Source: Verrucomicrobia bacterium UBA6015
Lineage (GTDB): Bacteria; Verrucomicrobiota; Kiritimatiellia; UBA8416
Reading direction: 5' to 3'
Length of the DNA stretch: 32,540 nucleotides
Assembly: GCA_002428045.1 (NCBI GenBank)
Contig: DIZZ01000045.1
Location: 9,156-41,695, forward strand
Positions 13,513 through 22,230 of the stretch are shown here, one piece after another (the stretch's first letter is position 1; each line of letters starts with the position of its first letter). A program made the translations under genes and the position numbers. Below the pieces are notes generated by a model that saw nothing but the letters and a program-made list of their open reading frames with translations, was not told the DNA's origin and searched no databases.

Positions 13513-16149
13513 ATGAGCCTTCAATTTCAAAATCCCTGGTTGCTTTACTGGATCTGGATCGTCCCCGCCCTGACCACGGTTTGGATCATGCAGAAACGAC
13601 GCGCCTTGAAGGCCCTCGCTGCCTTTGTATCGCCCGTGATGCAACCGCGCCTGCTGCCGGCATCCGGGGCTCGGCGGCATTATGTGCAGACGATCCTCGC
13701 CGGACTCGGTGCCTTGCTGCTGCTGATCGCCGCCGCCGGGCCCCAATGGGGCGAGCGAGAGGAGACGGTGATCCAGCAATCGCGCGATCTGGTCATTGCC
13801 ATTGACGTCTCGCTCTCGATGCTGGCCAACGATATCCACCCCTCGCGTTTGCAACGGGCCAAGGCCGATGCGCTGGATCTGATCGACGGGCTCAAGGGCG
13901 ACCGAGCCGCCTTGCTCGCTTTCCGAGCCAAGCCGGTGCTGGTGTGCCCGTTAACCACGGATTACGCATTCCTGCGGGGAGCCCTGGCGGGGATCGATCC
14001 CGGCAGTGCCCCGCGCGGGGAAACCGATATCGGGGCGGCCATTACCCGGGCGCTCGATGCCTTCAGCGGCACCGAGGCCTCGCACAAGGCGATGATCCTG
14101 ATCTCGGATGGTGAAGACTTGAGCGGCCTGGCGATCGAGATGGCCGAGACTGCCGGGAAGCGCGGCATCCCGATCTATACGGTCGGCCTCGGCAGCCGCA
14201 GTGGCAGTACGATCCCTGATCCACAACAGCCAGGCAGCGTGCTTCAGCACGAGGGCGCACCGGTCATCACCAAGCTCGATCACGAATCCCTCCTCACGAT
14301 TGCCCAGAAATCGGGGGGCTCGTACATCCCCATCGAGACCGCCGGGACGACCCAGGTCACGCTCGGGAACATCTACAGCGATCACCTGCGCAACGTCAGC
14401 CGCCGCGAGCTGGCCGAGACCCGCAAGCGACGGGCTGTGGAACGGTTCCAATGGTTCCTGCTGCCCGCGATCCTCCTGCTGGCGGGGGCGGCGGCCTTGA
14501 GCCGGGGACGCGTGGCCTCCGTCAGCACGACCACACGGCAACGGGTGGCGATCGCCACCTTGCTGTTCCTGCCACTGATCGCCAGCGCCGAAACCAACGC
14601 GCCGAGCGCATCGACCAGCACATCGACCAACGCACCCGGCACACAGACAAACGCGCTGGCGCTTAACCTGCCCGAGGTGACCGGACATGCAGCAGCCCGC
14701 GAGGCGCAGCGGCGTCACCGACAGGGCGACTATGCCGCCGCCGCCGCACTTTACCAGCGGGCACAGGACGGCAGCGTCCGCGATGCCGAACGCACCTATC
14801 GCTATAACCAGGCCGTGGCACTGGCGGCAGCCGGACAGTACCGCGACGCCGCCGAGCTGTTCCGCTCGCTCTCGCTCCAGGGGCGACGGGGCGACCTGAA
14901 CGCAACACCAGCGCTAGGGGCCATGCTTTACCAGATGGCCGAGAAGACAGAGGCAACCACCGTCGAGGGCGCGACCACCAAAGTCGATGCCCTGCGCCAA
15001 GCGGGCGAAGCCTTCAAGGAAGCCTTGCGCACGGAACCGGACGCCGATGCCCGCCACAACCTGGCGCTGACCCTGAAACAGATCCCCGCCGCCGAGGAAG
15101 CGGCCAAGGGCCTGCGCCTGGCCACCCAGTACGGACAAACGCCTGCCCCGGCGTTAACCGATCAGATGCTCAAGACCCAGCGAGAGATCGCGGTGGCTAT
15201 CCTCGCCACGGCCACCAACCCGCTACCGGCCAGGATCGCCGGATTCGAAGCCCTGGCCCAGTTGCAGAAGGACAATGCCGACCGCTGGATTCCGCTCAAG
15301 CAAAAGCTGACAGAGGCCTTGGCGCAGCAACAACAGCAGACGGATCCCAAACGACTCGAATCGCTTTATTCGCGGATGCAGGTATCCGAGGCAAACATGC
15401 AGGATAGCACCCGCCAACTGCGGGATATCCAGGACGACGCCTATCGTGCCGCCAAACTGGCGGAACAGGGGGCGTACCAGTTGTGGAAGGATGTCGCCTC
15501 GCACGAGATGCTGCTCGGCGAAGGCATGATCCAGCAGACCCAGGCCATCGAACAGGTCGCAGGGCGCATGGTGCCCGATCCCACGCTGCCCCCCTCCGAG
15601 CTCCAGACCGAAAGCGCCGAACTGACCGAACTATTCCGCACCCGCTTCGAAGCGGCCGTGCCGCCGGAGGGAACCGTACAACCGACAGCGGAAACAAACG
15701 ACCAGGAAACCGCACAAGCACCGGAAGGCATCACCCCCGAGGTCCGCCAGCAGATCCTGACACTAGCCACCGAAGCGGCCAAACAGCAGCGCGAGGCGGC
15801 CACATTTATCCAAACCGGGGCCGACGCCCAGGCATCGCAGCAAAGCGCCTACGAGAAGCTCGAGACCATCGCCAGTTTGCTACCCAAGCAAAAGCAAAAC
15901 CCGCAAGAACAGCCGCAGGAACAGCCCAAGGAGCAACCTCAGGAGCAGCCACAGCCACAGGAACAGGAGCAGCCCAAGGAACAGCCCAAGGAACAACAGC
16001 AGCAACCCGAGCAACAGGACAAACCCGAGAAAGCCGACGACATCCAGAAGCTACTGAAACGGGCGCTTGAGCGGGAACGTGAATTCGAGGAAGAAAAGCG
16101 CAACCGCCAGCAACGCATCCCCCTCCCCCCCTCCGCCCGCGACTGGTAG
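13513..16149 (+). CDS. batB: BatB-type VWA protein fused to TPR and Gln/Pro/Glu-rich tail
   Basis: This is an 878-residue protein that appears to merge BatB and BatC. Two N-terminal helices (about 8-25, 58-75) are followed by a VWA domain (about 90-290) with the metal site DVSLS at 98-102, Thr171 and Asp199 in ISDGED. Two more helices (about 314-329 and 344-359) lead to a second exported region. This holds a TPR-like unit (about 396-456, RRHRQGDYAAAAALYQRA) and a long helical, Gln-rich stretch. Residues of about 790-840 are a low-complexity array of QEQP and KEQP units, then a charged segment and the ending PPSARDW. AAGGAG lies six bases before the ATG. It is the last gene of the operon. TPR proteins usually hold complexes together, so a scaffold role is inferred. 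Confidence 0.88.
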   Translation: MSLQFQNPWLLYWIWIVPALTTVWIMQKRRALKALAAFVSPVMQPRLLPASGARRHYVQTILAGLGALLLLIAAAGPQWGEREETVIQQSRDLVIAIDVSLSMLANDIHPSRLQRAKADALDLIDGLKGDRAALLAFRAKPVLVCPLTTDYAFLRGALAGIDPGSAPRGETDIGAAITRALDAFSGTEASHKAMILISDGEDLSGLAIEMAETAGKRGIPIYTVGLGSRSGSTIPDPQQPGSVLQHEGAPVITKLDHESLLTIAQKSGGSYIPIETAGTTQVTLGNIYSDHLRNVSRRELAETRKRRAVERFQWFLLPAILLLAGAAALSRGRVASVSTTTRQRVAIATLLFLPLIASAETNAPSASTSTSTNAPGTQTNALALNLPEVTGHAAAREAQRRHRQGDYAAAAALYQRAQDGSVRDAERTYRYNQAVALAAAGQYRDAAELFRSLSLQGRRGDLNATPALGAMLYQMAEKTEATTVEGATTKVDALRQAGEAFKEALRTEPDADARHNLALTLKQIPAAEEAAKGLRLATQYGQTPAPALTDQMLKTQREIAVAILATATNPLPARIAGFEALAQLQKDNADRWIPLKQKLTEALAQQQQQTDPKRLESLYSRMQVSEANMQDSTRQLRDIQDDAYRAAKLAEQGAYQLWKDVASHEMLLGEGMIQQTQAIEQVAGRMVPDPTLPPSELQTESAELTELFRTRFEAAVPPEGTVQPTAETNDQETAQAPEGITPEVRQQILTLATEAAKQQREAATFIQTGADAQASQQSAYEKLETIASLLPKQKQNPQEQPQEQPKEQPQEQPQPQEQEQPKEQPKEQQQQPEQQDKPEKADDIQKLLKRALEREREFEEEKRNRQQRIPLPPSARDW
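15890..16030 (+). repeat. Low-complexity Gln/Pro/Glu coding repeat
   Basis: This stretch inside the BatB/TPR gene encodes degenerate units of PQEQ, PKEQ and Q runs (about residues 793-839). The DNA repeats caagaacag/caggaacag-like blocks with many synonymous changes, so it is an old protein-level repeat. It probably forms a flexible polar linker. Confidence 0.8.
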
Positions 16150-16168
16150 GGCTACGCTGCCGCTTTTT
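16144..16168 (+). terminator. Weak rho-independent terminator after the Bat operon
   Basis: GGTAG (16145-16149, containing the stop codon) can pair with CTGCC (16157-16161) with one G:U pair around a 7-nt loop, followed by GC and a run of five T (16164-16168). The stem is short, so efficiency is doubtful. The position directly after the last gene of the rightward operon supports it. Confidence 0.4.
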
Positions 16169-16295
16169 ATCGAAGTACGACTACTTCTCGCGTGGCATCT
16201 CGATACGACGATCCAACACGGTCATTGACGGTCTTGAACACTACGTCACCGACGAAGGGAACCAGGGTGCCCCCTACCGGCGGGTTCCTCAACAT
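16167..16295 (-). other. Unexplained 42-codon frame in convergent spacer
   Basis: A leftward frame of 42 codons (ATG at 16293-16295, TAA at 16167-16169) has a coherent-looking translation including VGGTLVPFVGDVVFKTVNDR and ending in ATREVVVLR. It has no good ribosome binding site, and an in-frame stop lies two codons upstream. The spacer also holds a perfect 6-bp hairpin (GAAGTA-CGAC-TACTTC, 16172-16187) and the pair GGAACC/GGTTCC near 16258-16287. It could be a remnant of a gene tail or a dispersed repeat; I do not recognise it. Confidence 0.25.
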
Positions 16296-16381
16296 TGCTC
16301 AAGCGTAGGCTGGTCGGCACTCACCCATGTAGAGACTACTTGAGTAAGTCAGCCACCCAGTTTAAATTATGCGCAGGCTCC

Positions 16382-16582
16382 TTAATCACACGCCACGCCG
16401 CAGCGCTTGAGGATGATCGCCAGCGGGCAGAACCCTGTGAACCCGTATTGGAACAGGTTTAGACCGACGAAGGCGGTGAAACAAAACCAGCCGGGGTGTA
16501 CCCAGTGCCCCAGTGCCAGGCTCGTCATGATGAATACCCCTGCGATCACATGGATCCAGTCTGTGACTTTCATTTTTCGCAT
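16382..16582 (-). CDS. DUF2892 (YgaP-type) small membrane protein
   Basis: This 66-residue protein has two hydrophobic segments (about 10-25 and 31-48) and the DUF2892 hallmark FQYGFTGFCPLAIILKRCGV. This domain also forms the membrane tail of the rhodanese YgaP and occurs alone as a small inner-membrane protein near sulfur, metal and efflux genes. The start at 16582 is set by AAAGGAG five bases upstream. A further ATG at 16597 overlaps the stop of the RND pump gene as ATGA but is a poorer start. It is the last gene of the long leftward operon. The conserved Cys residues could bind a ligand; the function is unknown. Confidence 0.85.
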   Translation of the reverse strand: MRKMKVTDWIHVIAGVFIMTSLALGHWVHPGWFCFTAFVGLNLFQYGFTGFCPLAIILKRCGVACD

Positions 16583-16593
16583 CGCCTCTCCTT

Positions 16594-19500
16594 TCATTCT
16601 TCCCTGCTTACATCCTTGGCAAAAATCATGCTGTAAACTACCGGAATTACAACCAGTGTGAACAAGGTGGAAATCAGCAGTCCGAAGATGATCGACCAGG
16701 CCAGGCCGCTGAATATGGGATCAAACGTAATCGGCCACGTTCCCAGTAGCGTAGTCCCCGCCGTCAGCATGATCGGGCGCAAGCGAATGGCACCCGCTTC
16801 GATGATCGCGGTCCGCAAATCCTTTCCGGCCTCCCTGGCCTGCCTTATAAAGTCAATCAGCACGATGGCGTTCCGAACCACAATCCCGCTGAGGGCAATC
16901 ATCCCGATCATGGCCGTGGCGGTAAAGAAGACCGGATTATCGAACCCGCCCACCGGGCGGTTGACGATCAGGTTCAGCAGCCAGAAGCCAGGCATGATCC
17001 CGATCATGGACAAGGGGATCGAGAGCATAATGACCACCGGCAGCAGGAACGAGGCGGTCTCGTAAACGAGCAGGACATAGATCCCCATCAGGGCAATCAC
17101 AAAGGCAATCCCGAGATCCCTAAACACATCCAGCGTGATCTTCCACTCCCCTTCACCACTCCAGTCCACGGTAATCCCGTCTGGCATTGGATTCTTCTTG
17201 AAGTAGGATTGAAGCGCCAGGATGGCGTATGCCGGCCCCCGCCCGGCAATCTCGGACGTCACATAAACCACCGGTTCCATGTTCTTGTGGTAGACCGTCT
17301 GCTCAACGGGTGCCTCGCGAAATTCACCGAGTTCACCAAGCTGTACACGGTTCCCGCCACGCCCGCCAACATAGATCATGCGCAGGGCCTCGGCCGACGA
17401 CCGATCGGCGCGAGGGAGACGCAGGATGACGGGCAACTCATTGCGCTCGGACGGGGTCTGGATGATGCCCACTGGGCGGCCTGCCAATGCCGTCTGTAGC
17501 GTATCCACCACATCCGCGACCTGAATCCCGTTGCGCCCCGCCTTCTCGCGGTCAACATCAAAGAAAAGGCGCGTCCACGACGCCTCTACCGTGCTATCAA
17601 GATCAACAATACCGTCCTCCTCAGCCATTCGAGCCTCCACCATCGGGGCAGCGGCCACCAAATCCTGGTATGTGTGCGCGGACGTGCCTTTGACCTCTGC
17701 AACGATCGATGACAATACCGGCGGCCCGGGAGGCAACTCGATCAGCTTGAGCGATCCGCCATGTGCGGCGGCAATTGCCTCGATGTCGTCTCGCACCCGC
17801 AAGACGATCGCGTGACTATCCGCCTGGCGGAGCTCGCGGGGCATCAGGTTGATACGGATGTCCCCGAGATGGGATCCCCGGCGCATGTAGTAATGCCGGA
17901 CCATCCCATTAAAATCCATCGGGGATGCGGATCCCGCGATCGTGGTGAAATCGGTGACTTCAGGAACACTATGCAGGTAGGTCTCGACATCGCGGATCAC
18001 CGCATCGGTCCGTTCCAGCGAGGTTCCCTCCGGCATATCCACAAGGATCTGGAACTCGTTCTTGTTGTCAAACGGCAACATCTTCAGCGGCACCCGTCCG
18101 GTAAGTGCCAGCGCCAGCGCCGCGCAGAACATCGCAAAGACAGACCAGAGCATGATGGTCCGATTGCGACGAGACGAGATGAACGGGCTGATCAGTCGGT
18201 TATATAGCCGGTACATCCGGGTTTTCCGGAGATCCACTTCACTCGCTACCTCCCCCACGTTGCCGTATCGTAGCATCTTCGTCGCCAGCCACGGGGTGAT
18301 GGTCAAGGCGACCACGGTGGACATCATCACCGCCAGCGGCACATTCAAGGCCATCGGTTTCATATACGGGCCCATCATCCCGGTAATGAAGAACATCGGG
18401 GAAAAGGCGATCATGATTGCCAGCGAAGAGAGTAGGACCGGGGCCATGATCTCGCGCATCGCCGCCACCGCCGCCTGCTTGCGAGGAAGCTTGCTGGTGC
18501 GGAAGTGACGCTCGATATTCTCAACCCCCGCAATCGGGTCATCCACCAGCAACCCGAGCGCAAGAATGAGCGCAAAGAGGGTAACCCGGTTGATTGTGTA
18601 CCCCAACATATGGTTGAACAGCAACGTCAGTGAGTAGGTGATAGGAACCGCGATGGCGACAATCACCCCCTCGCGCCAGCTCATCGAGAGAGCCAGCAGT
18701 CCGATCACGGTGATCACCGCCAATACAAGGCTGGAAACCAGGTTGTTGACCTTGGCATTCGCCATCTCGCCGTAATCCCTCGCAATCCGGATTCCGACAT
18801 CAGACGGGATCAGCGTTCCCTGCATCTCGCGCAGTGCCTGCCGGACATCGCGGGTAACCTGTACTGCATTACTTCCCTTGCGCTTGGCCACGGCGATGGT
18901 GACCGCCTCCGCATCACGTACGACGAGAGCGCTTTCAGCAGGTCCGGTGGAAAATCGACTATAGGTCTCCGCCTCGACCGGGCCATCCTGTACATCGGCC
19001 ACATCACGGAGATACACCGGACGATCCTCGAAAAGGCCGACCATCAGGTTGCGCACATCCTCAACCGACCGCAGGAACGGACCGGCCTCGACCGCCACCA
19101 CGCGGTCACCCTGCTCGAACGCGCCACTGGCCGACTGGGCATTTGCACCCCGCAACGCCGCCGCAACGGATTGCACCGACAAACCGAACGCGTGCAGCCG
19201 TTCGGCATCGAAATAAACAGTGACCGCCCGTGGCACCCCGCCATGGATCGTGATGCGGGCACTATCGGACACGCGCTGCAGCTTGCCGACCACTTCCTCG
19301 GCGATTCGACAGAGGCCATGGGAGTCCACCGTGTCGCTATAAAGCACCGCGCTCACGACGGGAACATCATCAATCTCCACGGGCTTGACCACCCAACCCG
19401 CGATGCCCGGCGTGACCTGGTCCATATTCTGATTGAGCTTGTTATAAAGCTTCAGCAGACTGTCTTCTCGGTCTTCGCCCACATAGAAGCGGACCGTGAC

Positions 19501-19803
19501 GACCGACATACCGGGGCTCGACATGGAGTAGACGTATTCCACCCCGTCGATCTGGTAAAGCATCCGCTCAAGGCGCGAGGAGACCAGCCGCTCGACCTGC
19601 TCCACGCTGCCACCGGGATACGAGACGATCACATCGGCAACCGGTACGACAATCTGAGGATCCTCCTCCCGCGGGGTCGACACCAGGGCGATTCCCCCCG
19701 CAATCAGGCTGCCGATCATAACGAGGATCGGCAGATTGCCACGCAAGAAGCCTTCCACGATACCTACAAAAAAAGAGCGGTCATTGCTCATAGCTACCCC
19801 CAT
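16594..19803 (-). CDS. RND efflux pump, inner-membrane permease
   Basis: This is a 1069-residue proton-driven RND permease, the usual length for the AcrB-like superfamily. The proton-relay pair Asp421/Asp422 lies in GLLVDDPIAGVENIERH on helix 4. The helix 10 region has SGIVVRNAIVLIDFI, with Arg where AcrB has Lys940, as in many related pumps. Two large periplasmic loops follow helices 1 and 7, and PREEDPQ after helix 1 is typical. An alternative start four codons downstream (19791) has GGGGG before it and may be the true one. With the adjacent fusion protein and TolC-like genes it forms a complete tripartite exporter. No Met cluster typical of Cu/Ag pumps stands out, so a hydrophobic or organic substrate is more likely, but this is not settled. 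Confidence 0.94.
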   Translation of the reverse strand: MGVAMSNDRSFFVGIVEGFLRGNLPILVMIGSLIAGGIALVSTPREEDPQIVVPVADVIVSYPGGSVEQVERLVSSRLERMLYQIDGVEYVYSMSSPGMSVVTVRFYVGEDREDSLLKLYNKLNQNMDQVTPGIAGWVVKPVEIDDVPVVSAVLYSDTVDSHGLCRIAEEVVGKLQRVSDSARITIHGGVPRAVTVYFDAERLHAFGLSVQSVAAALRGANAQSASGAFEQGDRVVAVEAGPFLRSVEDVRNLMVGLFEDRPVYLRDVADVQDGPVEAETYSRFSTGPAESALVVRDAEAVTIAVAKRKGSNAVQVTRDVRQALREMQGTLIPSDVGIRIARDYGEMANAKVNNLVSSLVLAVITVIGLLALSMSWREGVIVAIAVPITYSLTLLFNHMLGYTINRVTLFALILALGLLVDDPIAGVENIERHFRTSKLPRKQAAVAAMREIMAPVLLSSLAIMIAFSPMFFITGMMGPYMKPMALNVPLAVMMSTVVALTITPWLATKMLRYGNVGEVASEVDLRKTRMYRLYNRLISPFISSRRNRTIMLWSVFAMFCAALALALTGRVPLKMLPFDNKNEFQILVDMPEGTSLERTDAVIRDVETYLHSVPEVTDFTTIAGSASPMDFNGMVRHYYMRRGSHLGDIRINLMPRELRQADSHAIVLRVRDDIEAIAAAHGGSLKLIELPPGPPVLSSIVAEVKGTSAHTYQDLVAAAPMVEARMAEEDGIVDLDSTVEASWTRLFFDVDREKAGRNGIQVADVVDTLQTALAGRPVGIIQTPSERNELPVILRLPRADRSSAEALRMIYVGGRGGNRVQLGELGEFREAPVEQTVYHKNMEPVVYVTSEIAGRGPAYAILALQSYFKKNPMPDGITVDWSGEGEWKITLDVFRDLGIAFVIALMGIYVLLVYETASFLLPVVIMLSIPLSMIGIMPGFWLLNLIVNRPVGGFDNPVFFTATAMIGMIALSGIVVRNAIVLIDFIRQAREAGKDLRTAIIEAGAIRLRPIMLTAGTTLLGTWPITFDPIFSGLAWSIIFGLLISTLFTLVVIPVVYSMIFAKDVSREE

Positions 19804-19818
19804 CCGAAGCGTCCACGA

Positions 19819-20868
19819 TTATTTATTCAGCAACAGTCGATCCCCATGCGAAACGCCCGATAGGATCTCGATCCGGTCATCCATGCGCCGTCCGGTTGTT
19901 ACCCAGCGAGTAACACAACGAGCCCCCGCGACCTTCTGCACATAAGTCAATTGCCCGATCGCCGTCACGGCATCCTGCGGAACCAGGACCACGGGCTGCG
20001 GATCCAGGTCAACGGCAACCTGCCCGTACATTCCGGGAAGCACATCGCCTTTGACGTTAACCAGATGAATCTTGACGCGGCGAGTGCGAGTGACGGGATC
20101 GAACTCGCTGACAATCTCAACGACCTTGCCTTCAACCGGCGTGGCCACCTGGTCCAGCGTTACGGTGACTTTTTGGCCGACCGGGAACTTCGAAACCAGG
20201 CGGGCGGGCACCGGGACATCCAACCGTAAACGTTCTGGATCATAGACCGACAGCAACCCCTGCCCAGCCCCCGCCAGATCGCCGGTCTCCACATGGCGAT
20301 CGGTCACGACACCGTTGATCGGCGAGGTAATCTGCGTGTACGTCAGCATGACCTTGATCCGCTCCACCCCGGCCAGGGCCGCCTTATAGCCGGATTCCGC
20401 CATCTCAAACGCCTGCACCGTCGTGGCATTGGTCTTGAGCAACCGATCAGAACGCTGATAGCCGGTTTCCGCCAGCGACAACTGCGCCTCGGCCGCCGCC
20501 AGTTCCTTGAGCAGTTCGCGCTGATCGAGTTCAATCAGTAAATCACCGTCTTTCACCACGGATCCGGCCATGACATGGATATCCTTGACGTAGGCGGGTA
20601 TACGCGAACTGAGGTGGATCCGGCGTTCCGAATGAACCGTCCCGGAAAGCGAGACCCGTGTCGGCATTTCCAGCGCGACCACCTCATGCACAACAGCCCC
20701 CTCCGGCAACAACCGCCCGTCCAACGCATCCATCTTGCCGGGGGCTTGCTTTTCCTGCAACAGGCCGGCAGACCACACCACGATCAAGACAAGCCCAACC
20801 AAGGATCCACCGAATTTTAGCATCTTCATCAACTTCACAACATTACTCTTTTGCATCATTCCTCCCAT
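19819..20868 (-). CDS. RND efflux periplasmic adaptor (membrane fusion protein)
   Basis: This adaptor of up to 349 residues links the RND pump to the outer-membrane channel. An N-terminal hydrophobic anchor (about 17-33) is followed by the lipoyl-like half motif VMAGSVVKDGDLLIELDQ, a helical hairpin (about 115-165, AEAQLSLAETGYQRS), the second half ITSPINGVVTDRHVETGD, and a beta-barrel domain with VTVTLDQVATPVEGKVVEI. The start is ambiguous. ATGs occur at 20868, 20859 and 20856, and GGAGG lies four bases before the last, which may be the real start. It begins shortly after the tolC-like stop and ends 15 bp before the pump gene, consistent with a single transcript. Confidence 0.93.
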   Translation of the reverse strand: MGGMMQKSNVVKLMKMLKFGGSLVGLVLIVVWSAGLLQEKQAPGKMDALDGRLLPEGAVVHEVVALEMPTRVSLSGTVHSERRIHLSSRIPAYVKDIHVMAGSVVKDGDLLIELDQRELLKELAAAEAQLSLAETGYQRSDRLLKTNATTVQAFEMAESGYKAALAGVERIKVMLTYTQITSPINGVVTDRHVETGDLAGAGQGLLSVYDPERLRLDVPVPARLVSKFPVGQKVTVTLDQVATPVEGKVVEIVSEFDPVTRTRRVKIHLVNVKGDVLPGMYGQVAVDLDPQPVVLVPQDAVTAIGQLTYVQKVAGARCVTRWVTTGRRMDDRIEILSGVSHGDRLLLNK

Positions 20869-20877
20869 TCCCTCTCA

Positions 20878-22221
20878 TTATTCCCCGACCTCGGGGAGAT
20901 CATATTGCAAGCCTAGCGCACCGGTTGCCCGCGCCAGGTTGGAGCGTGCAATCTGGTGCTCATAGATGGCCATCGTATCGCGCATACGCATCTCGGTCAG
21001 TCCGGACTCCGCCATCAGCAGAACCGAGATTTCGACCGCCCCTTCCTTGTACTGCTCGCGCGTGATGCGCAATGCCTCGCCAGCACTCAGAACCGCGCGC
21101 GAGGTGACCTGCAAGCGGGCCTCCGCCTCCTCCACCGACAGTCGGGCCTGCTTGAGCTCCAAGCCTAGAAAACTGAGCATACGTGCCTGCTCGGCCTCCG
21201 CAGCCGACAGCATCTGCACCGCTTCTTCAATTTTTTCCGATTTCTCGAACCCGGCAAAGAGAGGCAACTCCACAGCGACCCCCGCTGTATAACTCTGTTC
21301 CGGCCCCTGCAGATCCGGACTATCCCAGTCCACACGACCAAATGCATTCAATACCGGTCGCCGCTCCCCGCGTGCCATGGCAAGCCCCAGCGTGGCTGCA
21401 CGAACCTGAAGCGCACTCATCCGGAATTCCGGACGCTGTTCAAACCCGACGTCAATAGCGGGCAGCATCGCCGGTTTGACCGGAGCCGTCAGCCCGGTAT
21501 CCACGACCACATCGCGACCCATCGATGTATTCAGGGCGGCCACCGCCAACCGTACCGCGTTTCCAGAACGGATGAGATTCTCGTGGGCCTGGGCAACCTG
21601 AACCTCCAGGTTGAGCACATCGGTCTTGACGGCACTACCGGCACTGAAGCGTTCCCCGGCCACCCGTAGACTCTCGGAAAGACTGGCCAGCGCCGCCTCA
21701 TGTGCCGCCTTGATATCCTGCGCCTGGAGAACCTGGTAATACCCCCTGGTGATTTCATGCACCAACGCGTTGCATAGGGCCAGCATCTGCTCGGATGCCA
21801 ACTGGGACGCAACCTCCGCGCCCGCGATCCGCGAGCTTCTGACGCCGTCATACAGCCGCAGTTGAGCATCCACACCAAAGCGGGTATTCTCGGTTGCATC
21901 CGGCTCATTCATGTTGAGCGAGGGATCGCTCATGTTCAGGCTCCGCTGATTCAGCATCATCATGAAGGCCTGCGGTGGATTATCCGTGACCGTGTAAGAT
22001 ACCGAGGTGTTCAGCCTGGGATACCAGGCGGACCGCGCCTGGCCGTAGGCCGCCTGGGCGGCAAGCACGCGATGCGTCATCCCTCGCAAACCATGATTAC
22101 TATTCAGTCCCGTCTGTATAAGCAGTTCCAACTGCTCATCGCGATCACAGGGAAGACCAGCCGCTGGCAGCGCAAGACTCCCGATCAACAGCGTCCCAAC
22201 AACCATACATCTCACATACAT
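20878..22221 (-). CDS. TolC-family outer-membrane efflux protein
   Basis: This 447-residue outer-membrane channel protein has a signal peptide (about 1-22, ending LPAAG). Two internally similar halves follow, each rich in long amphipathic helices. The family pattern is visible in AQAAYGQARSAWYPRLNTSV, in EITRGYYQVLQAQ and in the second half with EEAEARLQVTSRAVLSAGEAL. The ATG is set by AGGAGG five bases upstream. It would form the trimeric exit duct for the RND pump and adaptor encoded directly after it. It starts only about 10 bp after the pgl stop, which ties the efflux genes to the carbohydrate genes in one transcript. Confidence 0.93.
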   Translation of the reverse strand: MYVRCMVVGTLLIGSLALPAAGLPCDRDEQLELLIQTGLNSNHGLRGMTHRVLAAQAAYGQARSAWYPRLNTSVSYTVTDNPPQAFMMMLNQRSLNMSDPSLNMNEPDATENTRFGVDAQLRLYDGVRSSRIAGAEVASQLASEQMLALCNALVHEITRGYYQVLQAQDIKAAHEAALASLSESLRVAGERFSAGSAVKTDVLNLEVQVAQAHENLIRSGNAVRLAVAALNTSMGRDVVVDTGLTAPVKPAMLPAIDVGFEQRPEFRMSALQVRAATLGLAMARGERRPVLNAFGRVDWDSPDLQGPEQSYTAGVAVELPLFAGFEKSEKIEEAVQMLSAAEAEQARMLSFLGLELKQARLSVEEAEARLQVTSRAVLSAGEALRITREQYKEGAVEISVLLMAESGLTEMRMRDTMAIYEHQIARSNLARATGALGLQYDLPEVGE

Positions 22222-22230
22222 ATTTTCCTC

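Noticed and set aside
11748..13514. Long minus-strand open frame (588 codons) opposite the BatD/DUF4381-like and BatA genes
   Set aside because: It crosses two well-supported plus-strand genes, has His/Gln/Gly-rich non-protein-like composition and no recognisable domain.
16172..16187. Perfect hairpin GAAGTA-CGAC-TACTTC as a terminator
   Set aside because: No T run follows on either strand and the stem is AT-containing; listed only as part of the unexplained spacer.
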